From assembly GCF_010548275.1 (NCBI RefSeq), contig NZ_JAAGLT010000007.1:124001-188000 (forward strand): a stretch of 64,000 nucleotides of DNA, given 5' to 3'. This DNA is from Streptomyces sp. SID12488. Its GTDB lineage: Bacteria > Actinomycetota > Actinomycetes > Streptomycetales > Streptomycetaceae. A model generated the notes under the pieces. It was not told the DNA's origin. It was given only the letters and a program-made list of their open reading frames with translations, and did not search any database. Positions 27,869 through 36,077 of the stretch are shown here, piece after piece. Every line of letters starts with the position of its first letter. The first letter of the stretch is position 1. Made by a program: the position numbers and the translations under genes.

Positions 27869-28419
27869 CCGCGCCCAGTACCTTCGGCCTGAGTAGTGAA
27901 GCCCGCAACCTGCACTGGCTGCTGAGCAATCTCGTCGAGGAGGTGCCGGGACTGACGTCGGTCGCGGTGGTCTCCTCGGACGGTCTGCTCCTGCTCTCGT
28001 CCGACCCAGACAGGAACGCGGAACGTCGGCCCGACCGGCCGACCGGCCCCAGAGGCTCCGCCGCCGACCTCGCCACCATCGTCTCCGGCATCGGCAGCCT
28101 CACCATCGGCGCCGCCAAGCTGATGGACTACGGCGGCGTCAAGCAGACCATGGTCGCGATGGAGGACGGCACCCTCTTCGTGATGTCGATCAGCGACGGC
28201 TCGCTGCTCGGTGTGCACGGCTCCCCGGACTGCGACATGAGCGTGGTGGCGTACCACATGGCGCTCTTCGTGGGCCGTGCGGGACACGTCCTGACCCCCG
28301 AACTCCGCAGTGAGCTGCGGGAGTCGATCGAACGGGAGTCGGCGGACAACGAGCCGGCGGCGGTCGGTCCGATGGCCGTCCGCTCCGTGCCGGGCCGGTC
28401 CGCGGAGGGTGTCAAGTGA
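27865..28419 (+). CDS. cvnB: Roadblock/LC7-domain protein CvnB
   Basis: This 184-residue protein has the Roadblock/LC7 fold: LHWLLSNLVEEVPGLTSVAVVSSDGLLLL, DLATIVSGIGSLTIGAAKLM and a final strand DGSLLGVHGSP. It begins with TTG at 27865, sharing bases with the cvnA stop and preceded by GAGGAGG. CvnB-type proteins act as GTPase-regulating or scaffold partners of CvnD. The C-terminus extends about 45 residues past the usual length, including PAAVGPMAVRSVPGRSAEG. Confidence 0.94.
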   Translation: MTAPSTFGLSSEARNLHWLLSNLVEEVPGLTSVAVVSSDGLLLLSSDPDRNAERRPDRPTGPRGSAADLATIVSGIGSLTIGAAKLMDYGGVKQTMVAMEDGTLFVMSISDGSLLGVHGSPDCDMSVVAYHMALFVGRAGHVLTPELRSELRESIERESADNEPAAVGPMAVRSVPGRSAEGVK

Positions 28420-28823
28420 GTACGCCCGGCACGCCGAAGCTTCCCGTCCGTGGCGGCGACCGCAAACCGGCCCGGGTACGCCCGTACTCGCTGACCGGTG
28501 GCCGGACCCGCTTCGGTCATGTCCTCCTTGTCGAGACGTTCGTCGCCGCGATCGAAGCGGCCGAGGAGCGCAAGGAGTTGGAGAATGGTTCCCTCAGCAC
28601 CCGGGTCATGCCGGAGCTGCGGGCCATCGTCGAACTGTGCCGCCGGATGCGTACGGTGGCCGAGATCGCCGCGCTGCTGAGGATGCCGCTGGGCGTGGTC
28701 CGCGTGCTCCTCAGCGACCTCGCGGACCAGGGAATGATCCGTGTGTACGGAACCGGTCACGGGCCGGGGCAGCCGGACCGCGCGCTGCTGGAAAGGGTGC
28801 TGAGTGGACTCCGTCGTCTCTGA
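28416..28823 (+). CDS. cvnC: DUF742 winged-helix-like protein CvnC
   Basis: The 135-residue DUF742 protein carries the typical VRPYSLTGGRT opening and the HTH-like ELCRRMRTVAEIAALLRMPLGVVRVLLSDLADQGMI. Its GTG start overlaps the cvnB stop (GTGA), so the two are coupled. DUF742 proteins are always found in conservons; whether they bind DNA or partners is unsettled. Confidence 0.94.
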   Translation: MSTPGTPKLPVRGGDRKPARVRPYSLTGGRTRFGHVLLVETFVAAIEAAEERKELENGSLSTRVMPELRAIVELCRRMRTVAEIAALLRMPLGVVRVLLSDLADQGMIRVYGTGHGPGQPDRALLERVLSGLRRL

Positions 28824-29469
28824 CGTCGCCCGTGGTGTGTCCCCGCTTCTCCATCTCGCGGCGGAAGGACAAGTTCCCGCCGAGACAGAGGAGTTGCGGC
28901 CCTGGCAGGAGGACCGCACCCGCGCGCCGATCGCCACGAAGATCGTGATCGCGGGCGGTTTCGGTGTCGGCAAGACCACGATGGTCGGCACCATCTCGGA
29001 GATCGAGCCCCTCCAGACGGAGGCGCTGATGACCGAGGCGAGCGAGGGCACCGACGACCTCACCGCGACCCCGGACAAGCGCACGACGACCGTGGCCATG
29101 GACTACGGCCGCGTCACGCTCGCCGACGACCTGGTGCTCTACCTCTTCGGTACGCCGGGCCAGCAGCGGTTCTGGTTCATGTGGGACGACCTGGTGCGCG
29201 GCGCGATCGGTGCGGTCGTCCTGGCGGACACCCGGCGGCTGAAGGAGTGCTTCCCGGCGCTCGACTACTTCGAGAGCTGCGGACTGCCGTACATCGTGGC
29301 CGTCAACCACTTCGACGGCAGCGCCGAGTTCGAAGCCGAGGATGTGCGGGAGGCGCTCACGATCCCCAAGGACATACCTGTCATGATCATGGATGCGCGG
29401 CGCCGCCTCCCGGTGATCGAGACCCTGCTCGCCCTGGTGGGCCACGCGCTGGACGTCAGTCCCGAGTAA
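28804..29469 (+). CDS. cvnD: Conservon small GTPase CvnD
   Basis: The 221-residue protein is a Ras-like/ATP-GTP-binding protein: P-loop GGFGVGKTTM, switch-II-like FGTPGQQRFWFMWDDL with DTRRL, and a base-specificity motif NHFDG in place of NKxD. Its GTG at 28804 lies within the last 20 bp of cvnC. Conservons are thought to act as membrane-coupled G-protein-like switches, with CvnA as receptor and CvnB as a roadblock regulator. The output may be the FAD monooxygenase gene that follows. Confidence 0.94.
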   Translation: MDSVVSDVARGVSPLLHLAAEGQVPAETEELRPWQEDRTRAPIATKIVIAGGFGVGKTTMVGTISEIEPLQTEALMTEASEGTDDLTATPDKRTTTVAMDYGRVTLADDLVLYLFGTPGQQRFWFMWDDLVRGAIGAVVLADTRRLKECFPALDYFESCGLPYIVAVNHFDGSAEFEAEDVREALTIPKDIPVMIMDARRRLPVIETLLALVGHALDVSPE

Positions 29470-29517
29470 GTCGACGTAACTGCGACGCAACTGCGACAAG
29501 GGGAGAGACCAGACCGT

Positions 29518-30771
29518 ATGCGGAAGATACTCGTCGTCGGAGCCGGTCAGGCCGGCCTTCAGATAGCCCTCGGACTCCAGTCGCACGGGTACGAGGTCAC
29601 CCTGATGTCCAACCGGACCTCGGACGAGATCCGCTCCGGGCGGGTCATGTCCACGCAGTGCATGTTCCACAGCGCCCTCCAGCACGAGCGCGATCTCCAG
29701 CTGAACTTCTGGGAGTCCCAGGCCCCGAAGATCGAAGGACTCGGCGTCTCGGTCGCGGCCCCCGGCTCGCACGACCCGGGCCCGACCCAGCGCGCGATCG
29801 ACTGGGTCGGCAAGCTCGACGGCCACGCCCAGTCCGTCGACCAGCGGGTGAAGATGGCCGGCTGGATGGAGACGTTCGCCCAGCGCGGCGGCCAACTGGT
29901 CATCCACGGCGCGGCAGTCGGCGACCTCGACTACTTCTCCCGTACGTACGACCTCGTCCTGGTCGCCGCGGGCAAGGGCGAGCTGGTGTCGATGTTCGCC
30001 CGCGACCCGGAGCGCTCCCCTTACCGCGAGCCGCAGCGCGCGCTGGCCGTCGCCTACGTGCACGGCCTGGGCCCGCGCCCCGAGCACCCGGACCTGGACG
30101 CCGTCCGCTGCAACCTGGTCCCGGGCGTCGGCGAACTCTTCGTCATGCCGACGTTCACCACCTCGGGCCGCGCCGACATCCTGTTCTGGGAGGGCATACC
30201 CGGCGGCCCCCTCGACGTCTTCAACGGTGTCCGCGACCCGGCCGAACACCTCTCCCTGACCCTGGAACTCATGGAGCGGTTCACGCCGTGGGAGTACGCG
30301 CGGGCCACCAAGGTCGAACTCACCGATGCGGGCGGGACGTTGGCGGGCCGCTACGCACCCACCGTCCGTAACCCGGTCGGCCGCCTCCCCGGCGGCGGCC
30401 TGGTCCTCGGGGTGGCCGACGTGGTCGTGGCGAACGACCCGATCACCGGCCAGGGCTCCAACTCCGCTTCGAAATGCGCGGCTTCGTACCTCGCCTCGAT
30501 CCTCGAACAGGGCGAGAAGGAGTTCGACGAGACCTGGATGCGGGCCACCTTCGACCGCTACTGGGACACCGCCCAGCACGTCACCAAGTGGACCAACGCG
30601 ATGCTCGGCCCGCCGCCGGAGCACATCGTCAACCTCCTTGGCGCGGCAGGCCAGTTGCCCCCGGTTGCAGACCGCTTCGCCAACGCCTTCGACGACCCGT
30701 CGGACTTCGAGAACTTCTTCTATGAGCCGGAGAAGACGGCCGCCTACCTGGGTTCGCTCACGGGCGCGTAG
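29518..30771 (+). CDS. Styrene/indole-monooxygenase-type FAD protein
   Basis: The 417-residue flavoprotein begins with the FAD dinucleotide motif KILVVGAGQAGLQIALGL and continues with the NRTSDEIRSGRVMSTQCMFH segment typical of the styrene/indole monooxygenase family. The later block GVADVVVANDPITGQGSN carries the GD-like ribityl-binding part. Enzymes of this group use a separate reductase to supply FADH2; none lies nearby. It follows cvnD by 48 bp on the same strand, so it may be the conservon's downstream enzyme. Substrate unknown. Its 3' end overlaps the convergent NlpC gene by 28 bp. Confidence 0.9.
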   Translation: MRKILVVGAGQAGLQIALGLQSHGYEVTLMSNRTSDEIRSGRVMSTQCMFHSALQHERDLQLNFWESQAPKIEGLGVSVAAPGSHDPGPTQRAIDWVGKLDGHAQSVDQRVKMAGWMETFAQRGGQLVIHGAAVGDLDYFSRTYDLVLVAAGKGELVSMFARDPERSPYREPQRALAVAYVHGLGPRPEHPDLDAVRCNLVPGVGELFVMPTFTTSGRADILFWEGIPGGPLDVFNGVRDPAEHLSLTLELMERFTPWEYARATKVELTDAGGTLAGRYAPTVRNPVGRLPGGGLVLGVADVVVANDPITGQGSNSASKCAASYLASILEQGEKEFDETWMRATFDRYWDTAQHVTKWTNAMLGPPPEHIVNLLGAAGQLPPVADRFANAFDDPSDFENFFYEPEKTAAYLGSLTGA

Positions 30772-31967
30772 TCGGCGCCGGTGCCGGTGCCGGTGGCCTG
30801 CGTGGGCTCGGTCGCGAGGGAGTACCCCTCGTCCGAGCCCGCCGTGGCGTCGGCGGGGAGTTTCGGCGGCGTGTACCGCAGCAGGGGCTTCCCGTCCGGG
30901 TCCGGCCGTACGGCGCCCAGCACCGGGTTGGCCGCGATCGGCGACACCTTCACCTTCGCGCCCGGACGCGGCGCCTGCACGACCATCCCGCTCCCGAGAT
31001 AGAGGGCCACGTGCGTCGCCCCGGGGAAGTAGACGACCAGGTCACCGGGGCGCAGCTCGGCCAGCGGGATGTGCGGCAGCCGCGCCCACTGCTCCTGGCT
31101 GGTCCGGGGAATGGGCCGCCCCGCCTCCTCCCAGGCCTGCGAGGTCAGCCCCGAGCAGTCGAACGACGCCGGCCCCTCGGCACCCCACTCGTACGGCTTC
31201 CCGAGCTGCGCCACGGCCTGCCGCAGTGCCCGCTCGCCCTCCCCGGACGGCGTCCGGTCGGTGCTGAGGGCGCCGGAGGTGATGAACTCACGCTGCTTTC
31301 CGGCGACTTCGCCGCGCTCCAAGTCGGCCAGCTCGGAGAGCTGTTCGGTGCTGAGAGTGGCGAGCAGCTCCTCGACCTCCCTGAGCCGCTTCCGTACGGC
31401 GTCCCGGTCCCGCTTCTGCTTTTCGGCGAGGGTGAGTTGCTCGTCCAGGGCGGCACGGGCCGCGCGCGCCAGACCGTCGGTGCGCTGCTCACCGCCGACC
31501 AGCCGGGTCACCGTCTCGGCCCGCTCCAGCGCCAACTGCCGGATCACATGACCCTGTTCGAGCGCATGCTGCGGATCGCGGGCCAGCAGCAGCTGTACGT
31601 ACGGGGAGATGCCGCTGCTGCTCTGGTACTGCTGCCGGGCGAGCCGGCCGAGGGCGCCGCGCCGATCGTGCAGGGAGAGGCGGGCGTGCACGAGCTGTCC
31701 GTCCAGCCGCCGCACCTCGGCACGCTGCCGCTTCAGCCGTCCGGCGGTGGTGTCGTAGGTCTCGGTGGCCTGCTCGGCCTCGCGGTACAGCCGCTGAAGG
31801 TCCGTCAGGAGGGCGGCGACGGAGGGTTCTTCCTCCGCGGAGGGCTCACTGGGGGACTGGGCCGCCGAGGGGCCCGGGTCCGGTACGGCCAGTGCGGGGA
31901 CGGGTGCGAGGAGTGTGCCGGCCACCATGGCCGCCGTACAGACCAGACGCAGAAGCCTTCCTGACAC
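30744..31967 (-). CDS. Secreted NlpC/P60 peptidoglycan hydrolase
   Basis: The 407-residue protein has a signal peptide (LLRLVCTAAMVAGTLLAPVPALA) and a long coiled-coil region (about 50-200), then an NlpC/P60 cysteine peptidase: FDCSGLTSQAWEEAG holds the nucleophile, GATHVALYLG the histidine, and a polar residue follows. Such proteins cleave peptide stems during growth or division. No c-di-AMP riboswitch of the ydaO type is evident upstream, although those are frequent before related genes. A miniature element occupies the region 145 bp upstream. Confidence 0.94.
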   Translation of the reverse strand: MSGRLLRLVCTAAMVAGTLLAPVPALAVPDPGPSAAQSPSEPSAEEEPSVAALLTDLQRLYREAEQATETYDTTAGRLKRQRAEVRRLDGQLVHARLSLHDRRGALGRLARQQYQSSSGISPYVQLLLARDPQHALEQGHVIRQLALERAETVTRLVGGEQRTDGLARAARAALDEQLTLAEKQKRDRDAVRKRLREVEELLATLSTEQLSELADLERGEVAGKQREFITSGALSTDRTPSGEGERALRQAVAQLGKPYEWGAEGPASFDCSGLTSQAWEEAGRPIPRTSQEQWARLPHIPLAELRPGDLVVYFPGATHVALYLGSGMVVQAPRPGAKVKVSPIAANPVLGAVRPDPDGKPLLRYTPPKLPADATAGSDEGYSLATEPTQATGTGTGADYAPVSEPR

Positions 31968-32111
31968 GTCATCACCTCCGGTGTGGAGCAGCCCTTCCGC
32001 TCCGCACCGCGAGCCTGTGACGCGGGCGCGAGGTCCGCGCGCCGAGCGTGCGCGGTTCGGCCCAACTCCGTCACCCGTCCGTGTCGTCCGGCTTGCCCTG
32101 CGGCGTGGCGG

Positions 32112-32292
32112 CTAGGCCCTGTCGTCAAATTCCCGCCTGCCCCGCGGCGCCATGCACGCACTCTCGCCGCACCGGACACAGACCCACGTACAACCAGTAC
32201 GAGGGCCTGCGCCCGGCACGCCGAGAGCACGCACCTGACGCCGCCCGGCCCGCCCTCCGGGCGGACGACGGGAATTTAACGACAGGGCCTAG
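32112..32292. mobile_element. 181-bp fold-back miniature element (MITE-like) with CTAG ends
   Basis: Terminal inverted repeats of 23 bp with one mismatch (TAGGCCCTGTCGT ... AATTCCCG at 32113-32135, complement at 32269-32291) are bordered by CTAG (32112-32115, 32289-32292), which fits a target-site duplication or the palindromic end. Inside, the arms continue as an imperfect inverted repeat to a centre at CGTAC-AACCA-GTACG (32187-32201), so the whole element folds into a single hairpin. No transposase gene is present. It is therefore a non-autonomous element mobilised, by inference, by a transposase elsewhere. Family not assigned. Confidence 0.75.
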
Positions 32293-32345
32293 GCCTGCCC
32301 GGCGGACCGTGCCGGAGACGCGGGGCTTGGCACGCCCGTCTGCGG

Positions 32346-32672
32346 TCATTCGGCGCCGTGGCCATCCTCCGGCCCGCTCCGCCGGGCAGGCCCTGGTCCG
32401 GCCGCCGGTTTCGACCACGGCCAGCGGAGCTTGCCGTCGCCGGCCTTGTCGCCCTCCGGGTCGTACGTGTACTTCCAGCCCGGGTGGAGGCCCAGCTTTC
32501 CCGGCCGGCCCTTGGGGGCGCGCCGGTAGACCAGTACGGTCGGGGGGCCGCCGGCCGCGTCCGGTACCGGGACCTTGTACGTCTTCGGCGGGTGGCCGGT
32601 CGGCCCGAGGAGGATGGGCAGCACACGGCCGTCCAGGGGGCCGCCCTCGAAGGCGGTGTCTTGGCTCTTCAC
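32346..32672 (-). CDS. Small conserved protein of unknown function
   Basis: The 108-residue protein contains FEGGPLDGRVLPILLGPTGHPPKTYKVPV and a Tyr/Trp-bearing YTYDPEGDK stretch, with a Pro-rich acidic end. I do not recognise a family. The GTG at 32672 is used because it begins four bases past the TetR stop codon; the longer frame runs into the TetR gene. It seems to be the second gene of a TetR operon. No signal peptide or membrane helix. Confidence 0.65.
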   Translation of the reverse strand: MKSQDTAFEGGPLDGRVLPILLGPTGHPPKTYKVPVPDAAGGPPTVLVYRRAPKGRPGKLGLHPGWKYTYDPEGDKAGDGKLRWPWSKPAAGPGPARRSGPEDGHGAE

Positions 32673-32676
32673 GGGA

Positions 32677-33330
32677 TCAGTTTCCGGTATCCGCGCCCAG
32701 CGCGTCGCGTACGACCGCCGCGGTCTGCGGGTCACGTCCAGCGGTCACCGTGAGCGCCGCCGCGAACTGCTCCACGAGCCAGTCCCGCAGCTCGTCGACC
32801 GGCGGCTCCTTGCCCTCGTCCAGCCAGATCAGCGAGGCCGCCTCGACCGAGGTGATCCACATCCGTACGGTCATCCGCAGCCGGGGACCCGGTTCCGCGA
32901 CCCCGAGATGGCTGAGGATGTGCTCGGCGGCGGTACGGCGGACCCGGTCCACTATGGCCGTCGTACGGGACGTCTCGACGACGCTGCCGCCCTGGAGGAG
33001 GGCGCTGAAGCCGGCGTCGTGCTCGTCGACGAAGGCGAGATAGCGGTCCAGGGCGCGGGACAGGCGCTGGGGGAGCGGGCCCTCGGGGGGTTCGTCGAAG
33101 CAGAGTTCGAGTTCCTCGGCGGCGGAGCGGAGCGCGCCCTCGTACAGCTGCTGCTTGCCGCCGGGGAAGTAGCGGTACACGAGGGGGCGGGAGACTCCGG
33201 CCGCCTCCGCGACGTCGTCGAGAGAGACGTCCTCCGGGGGGCGGTGCGCGAAGAGGGAGAGGGCGGCTTCCAGCAGTTGGTGTCTCCGTTCCTCGACGCC
33301 TAGTCGCCGGTATGCGGGAGTGGGGGTCAT
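32677..33330 (-). CDS. TetR/AcrR-family transcriptional regulator
   Basis: The 217-residue regulator starts MTPTPAYRRLGVEERRHQLLEAALSLFA, then VSLDDVAEAAGVSRPLVYRYFPGGKQQLY, a textbook TetR HTH. The C-terminal ligand domain is alpha-helical. The start at 33330 is chosen for the family N-terminus; a longer ORF upstream overlaps a dispersed element. It lies beside the AurF-type oxygenase on the same strand, whose upstream palindrome is a plausible target. Confidence 0.93.
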   Translation of the reverse strand: MTPTPAYRRLGVEERRHQLLEAALSLFAHRPPEDVSLDDVAEAAGVSRPLVYRYFPGGKQQLYEGALRSAAEELELCFDEPPEGPLPQRLSRALDRYLAFVDEHDAGFSALLQGGSVVETSRTTAIVDRVRRTAAEHILSHLGVAEPGPRLRMTVRMWITSVEAASLIWLDEGKEPPVDELRDWLVEQFAAALTVTAGRDPQTAAVVRDALGADTGN

Positions 33331-33390
33331 GGGGGCAGCGTAATCGGGCGCCGCAGGTGAGGTGGGGCGCCCTGTGCTGGTGCGGGCCAT

Positions 33391-33490
33391 CCCTGGGGCT
33401 GCCGCCCCCAGACCCCCGCTTCGGCCCTGAAGGGGCCTCGTCCTCAAACTCCCCCGGAGGGGGGACCCCCAGACGGGCTGAGAATGCGTG
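33391..33490. repeat. Dispersed Streptomyces intergenic hairpin element, copy 2
   Basis: This stretch shares the CTTCGGCCCTGAAGGGGCC and CGTCCTCAA blocks with 7495-7524, preceded likewise by a GGGGCTG-CGCCCC-type hairpin. Here the segment after CGTCCTCAA differs, with a CCCCCGGAGGGGGG palindrome. It separates the TetR and AurF genes. Function unknown. Confidence 0.75.
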
Positions 33491-33519
33491 CCCGGCGCCG
33501 AAGAGCCACCGCAGGACGG

Positions 33520-34449
33520 TTACGCCAGCAGGCCGGATGCCTTCCACAGCCTCCGCCCGACCCCCCGCAACACCCCGATGTCGTCCAGGAAGTCGGTGAG
33601 TCGCCGTGCCCCTGTCTGCATCACCTCCCGCCGGTGCCCGCTCGCCCGGACCTGCGCCATCGCCTCCGCCTTGTTCAGGCCGACGTTCGCGTAGACGTCA
33701 GGGTTGACGAAGGCGACCGAGAAGATCCGGGCGAACTCGCCGGACGTGACGCGGGTGTACTCCTGGGACCACCTCGGGGCCGTCACCATCTGGCGGCGGA
33801 GTTCCTCGCGGGCGTAGCGGACGTGGCGGGCCTCCTCGACCACGTGGATCCTCGTCACACCCCTGATCAGCGGCTGGACACGCTCGTCCGGGAACGTCAG
33901 GCGCTGCATCCAGTCGAGGACCTCCTCACCGAGCAGGGTCGCCGTGAAGGAACCGGGGGTGGTGGAAACCGTCTTGAAGAAGCGGCCCAGGTTCTGGTGC
34001 GTCCGGCTGACCGGGTAGTACGGCGTGCCGCCGCGGCTGATCAGCCGGGCGAACATCTTCGAGTGGCGGCACTCGTCCTCGATCTCCGTCAGGGCGTAAC
34101 GGACGTGCGCGCTCGTCGCCGCCTTGTCGTAGATGTGCCGTACGAGGAGCTGCATCAGGATGATCTCGAACCAGATGCCGAGCGAGGCGAGCGCCGCCGC
34201 CTCGTGCCGGGAGAGCTGGATGCGCTGCTCCTCGCTCATCCGTTTCCACAGCGGAGTGCCGTAGAGGGAGACCAGCTCGGGCGGCCAGAACCACTTGCCG
34301 TCCTCGAAGGGGGCGTCCCAGTCCAGTTCCTTGTCCGGGTCGAAGGAGTGCTTGGCGGACGCGTCGAGCAGCCGTTCGGCGACCTGCTCCCGGTCCTTGA
34401 GCACGCCGAGCGCGTCGCGGAGTATCTCGGCTTCCGTCGCTGTCGTCAC
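33520..34449 (-). CDS. AurF-type diiron oxygenase
   Basis: The 309-residue protein has the four-helix bundle pattern of the p-aminobenzoate N-oxygenase AurF family. Metal-binding motifs are ALTEIEDECRHSKMF and IHVVEEARHVRYARE, each an ExxH-type block, with more glutamates in HEAAALASLGIWFE. Members oxidise amines to nitro groups or hydroxylate fatty acids or lipids; here the substrate is unknown. It begins with GTG at 34449 without a Shine-Dalgarno, so the mRNA may be leaderless. A palindrome lies in the promoter region. Confidence 0.88.
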   Translation of the reverse strand: MTTATEAEILRDALGVLKDREQVAERLLDASAKHSFDPDKELDWDAPFEDGKWFWPPELVSLYGTPLWKRMSEEQRIQLSRHEAAALASLGIWFEIILMQLLVRHIYDKAATSAHVRYALTEIEDECRHSKMFARLISRGGTPYYPVSRTHQNLGRFFKTVSTTPGSFTATLLGEEVLDWMQRLTFPDERVQPLIRGVTRIHVVEEARHVRYAREELRRQMVTAPRWSQEYTRVTSGEFARIFSVAFVNPDVYANVGLNKAEAMAQVRASGHRREVMQTGARRLTDFLDDIGVLRGVGRRLWKASGLLA

Positions 34450-34459
34450 ACTCTTATGA

Positions 34460-34482
34460 GACCGCTTGTCAGCAAGTCGGTC
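34460..34482 (-). promoter_or_regulatory. Palindromic operator in the AurF-type oxygenase promoter
   Basis: GACCGCTTG (34460-34468) and CAAGTCGGTC (34473-34482) form an inverted repeat, with one base inserted in the right arm and a 4-bp centre. On the minus strand a possible TTGACC -35 lies at its edge and TCTCAT at the other side, so the site would occupy the spacer. The layout is typical for TetR repression, and the TetR gene is 1.1 kb away. Binding is inferred. Confidence 0.6.
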
Positions 34483-34602
34483 AATCCCCTGGGAGCTACT
34501 TACGCGTAGACCCGTGCGTAGAGCTGTGCAGAGCTGAGCGCAGAACTACGCGCAGCCTTATGTGCGGCTTACGCGGTCACCCGAGTGGAGTAGCGTGCTG
34601 GC

Positions 34603-35463
34603 GTGTCCACGACTCCGCCGCCCCAGCCGCCCGACAACCCCTTCGGCCCGCCCCCGCCTTCGGGGCCCTACGGGCAGCAGCCGCCTCCGCCTCCGTACCA
34701 GGGTCCGCAGCAGCCAGGTCCGTACGGCCAGCAGCCGCCGCCCCCGTTCCCCTCCGGGCAGCAGCAGCCCTACGGCGTGCCCGCCCCCGGTCCCTGGGGC
34801 GCCCCGATGGCGCCGCCGCCCAAGAAGAGCCGGCTCGGGATGATCCTCGGCATCGTCGGTGGGGTCGTCGCGCTGGTCGTGGTCGTTGTGGGCGTGCTCG
34901 TGTGGATCGGGACGAAGTCCGACGCCGGCTTTCCCGACGCCGAGTACAAGCTGACGCTGCCGCAGAAGGTGCTCGACGAGAAGTACGAGCTGGCCGGCGA
35001 CCTCTCCCGCTCCGAGGGCCGGGGCATCGAGGAGGAGGCCGACGGCGCCTGGGACGCCCGGGACACCAAGGCCGTGGTCGGTCAGTACAGCCTCGGCGGC
35101 GACCAGGCGAAGGGCACGCTGGTGATCTCCGGCATGTACGGACGCTTCAAGAACACCGGCCTCGCCCGCGACAACATGATGGAGGGCGCGGCAGGCGGCG
35201 ACGGAGCCAAGGTCGCCGTCAAGCCCAAGGACTTCAGGCCGGCCGGTTCCGACGTCACCGTCACCTGCGAGGTCCTCGTCCAGACCCAGGTCGGGACGGA
35301 GCTCACCATCCCCGTCTGCGGCTGGGTGGACGGCAACACCGGTGCATCCATCGCCGAGATCACCGCCGACACGGTCACGAAGAAGCCCGCCGAGGTGGAC
35401 CTGGCGGCTGCTGCCGAGACTGCCGTAAAGATCCGCGGCGAGATCAGGAAGCCGATCGGCTGA
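34603..35463 (+). CDS. Pro/Gln-rich single-span membrane protein of unknown function
   Basis: The 286-residue protein has a Pro/Gly/Gln-rich cytoplasmic N-terminus (about 1-74), one transmembrane helix (MILGIVGGVVALVVVVVGVLVWIG) and an extracytoplasmic domain of about 185 residues with VTVTCEVLVQTQVG and VCGWVDGNTGAS, beta-rich. This is a common Streptomyces layout without a known role. It starts with GTG at 34603; the ribosome-binding site is weak. Its last 20 bp overlap the convergent DUF3291 gene. Confidence 0.83.
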   Translation: MSTTPPPQPPDNPFGPPPPSGPYGQQPPPPPYQGPQQPGPYGQQPPPPFPSGQQQPYGVPAPGPWGAPMAPPPKKSRLGMILGIVGGVVALVVVVVGVLVWIGTKSDAGFPDAEYKLTLPQKVLDEKYELAGDLSRSEGRGIEEEADGAWDARDTKAVVGQYSLGGDQAKGTLVISGMYGRFKNTGLARDNMMEGAAGGDGAKVAVKPKDFRPAGSDVTVTCEVLVQTQVGTELTIPVCGWVDGNTGASIAEITADTVTKKPAEVDLAAAAETAVKIRGEIRKPIG

Positions 35464-36031
35464 GCGACTCCGGTGCGGGGTCAGTTGCTGGGTCCGGGCC
35501 AGGTGCGAGGGCCGGTGCCGCACCCGACACCGGGTCCGCCAGCGGGCTCGCGGGGCCCGGCGGGAACGAGGTACGCACGGTGAACGCGTACTCCGTCGGT
35601 CCGTGCGCACGCAGATGGAGGAGGCGGGTCTCCGCCTCCTCCACCGTCGGCCGGTGTCCCGCCGGCACCCAGCACAGAGCCGTGACGGCCTCTTCCAGCC
35701 GCTCGAAGAACTCCCGGCGGCGCGCCAGCAACTCCCGGTGCTGCCCCTGGTACATGAACGCCGTGAGGGCGTTCGTGTCCCGCCACACCGACATGTTGAC
35801 CAGGGTCCACTCGTCGAAGACACGGAAGTCGGTGGCGTCGCCCGTATCGTCCTGCAGCCTCCAGACGAATCCGTCCGAGGCGTCGGCGACGGCGTTCACC
35901 GGGGCGAGGCCGTCGGTGAACGGCTTCAACTGCTCTGAATCCAAAAGGGCTTTGAGGCGGCCGATGTTGATCTGGGCGAGTTCGTACACGGCCTCGGAAG
36001 ACTCGGAAGATTCGGCAGATGATGACGTCAT
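35444..36031 (-). CDS. DUF3291 family protein
   Basis: The 195-residue protein contains the DUF3291 pattern: YELAQINIGRLKALLDSEQLKPF, FVWRLQDDTGDAT, FDEWTLVNMSVWRD and HRPTVEEAETRLLHLRAHGPTEYAFT. The fold resembles antibiotic-biosynthesis monooxygenase (ABM) ferredoxin-like domains, but activity is not shown. The C-terminal 40 residues are Pro/Ala-rich. The start at 36031 was chosen at the first Ser-rich Met with a homologous continuation. The 3' end overlaps the membrane-protein gene by 20 bp. Confidence 0.87.
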   Translation of the reverse strand: MTSSSAESSESSEAVYELAQINIGRLKALLDSEQLKPFTDGLAPVNAVADASDGFVWRLQDDTGDATDFRVFDEWTLVNMSVWRDTNALTAFMYQGQHRELLARRREFFERLEEAVTALCWVPAGHRPTVEEAETRLLHLRAHGPTEYAFTVRTSFPPGPASPLADPVSGAAPALAPGPDPATDPAPESLSRSAS

Positions 36032-36077
36032 GGGCCGCACGCTAGGTCGGGGGTCCGACCCCCGCACCCCCCTTTTC

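Noticed and set aside
31968..32111. ydaO-type c-di-AMP riboswitch before the NlpC gene
   Set aside because: Such riboswitches often precede related hydrolases, but I see none of the conserved blocks here.
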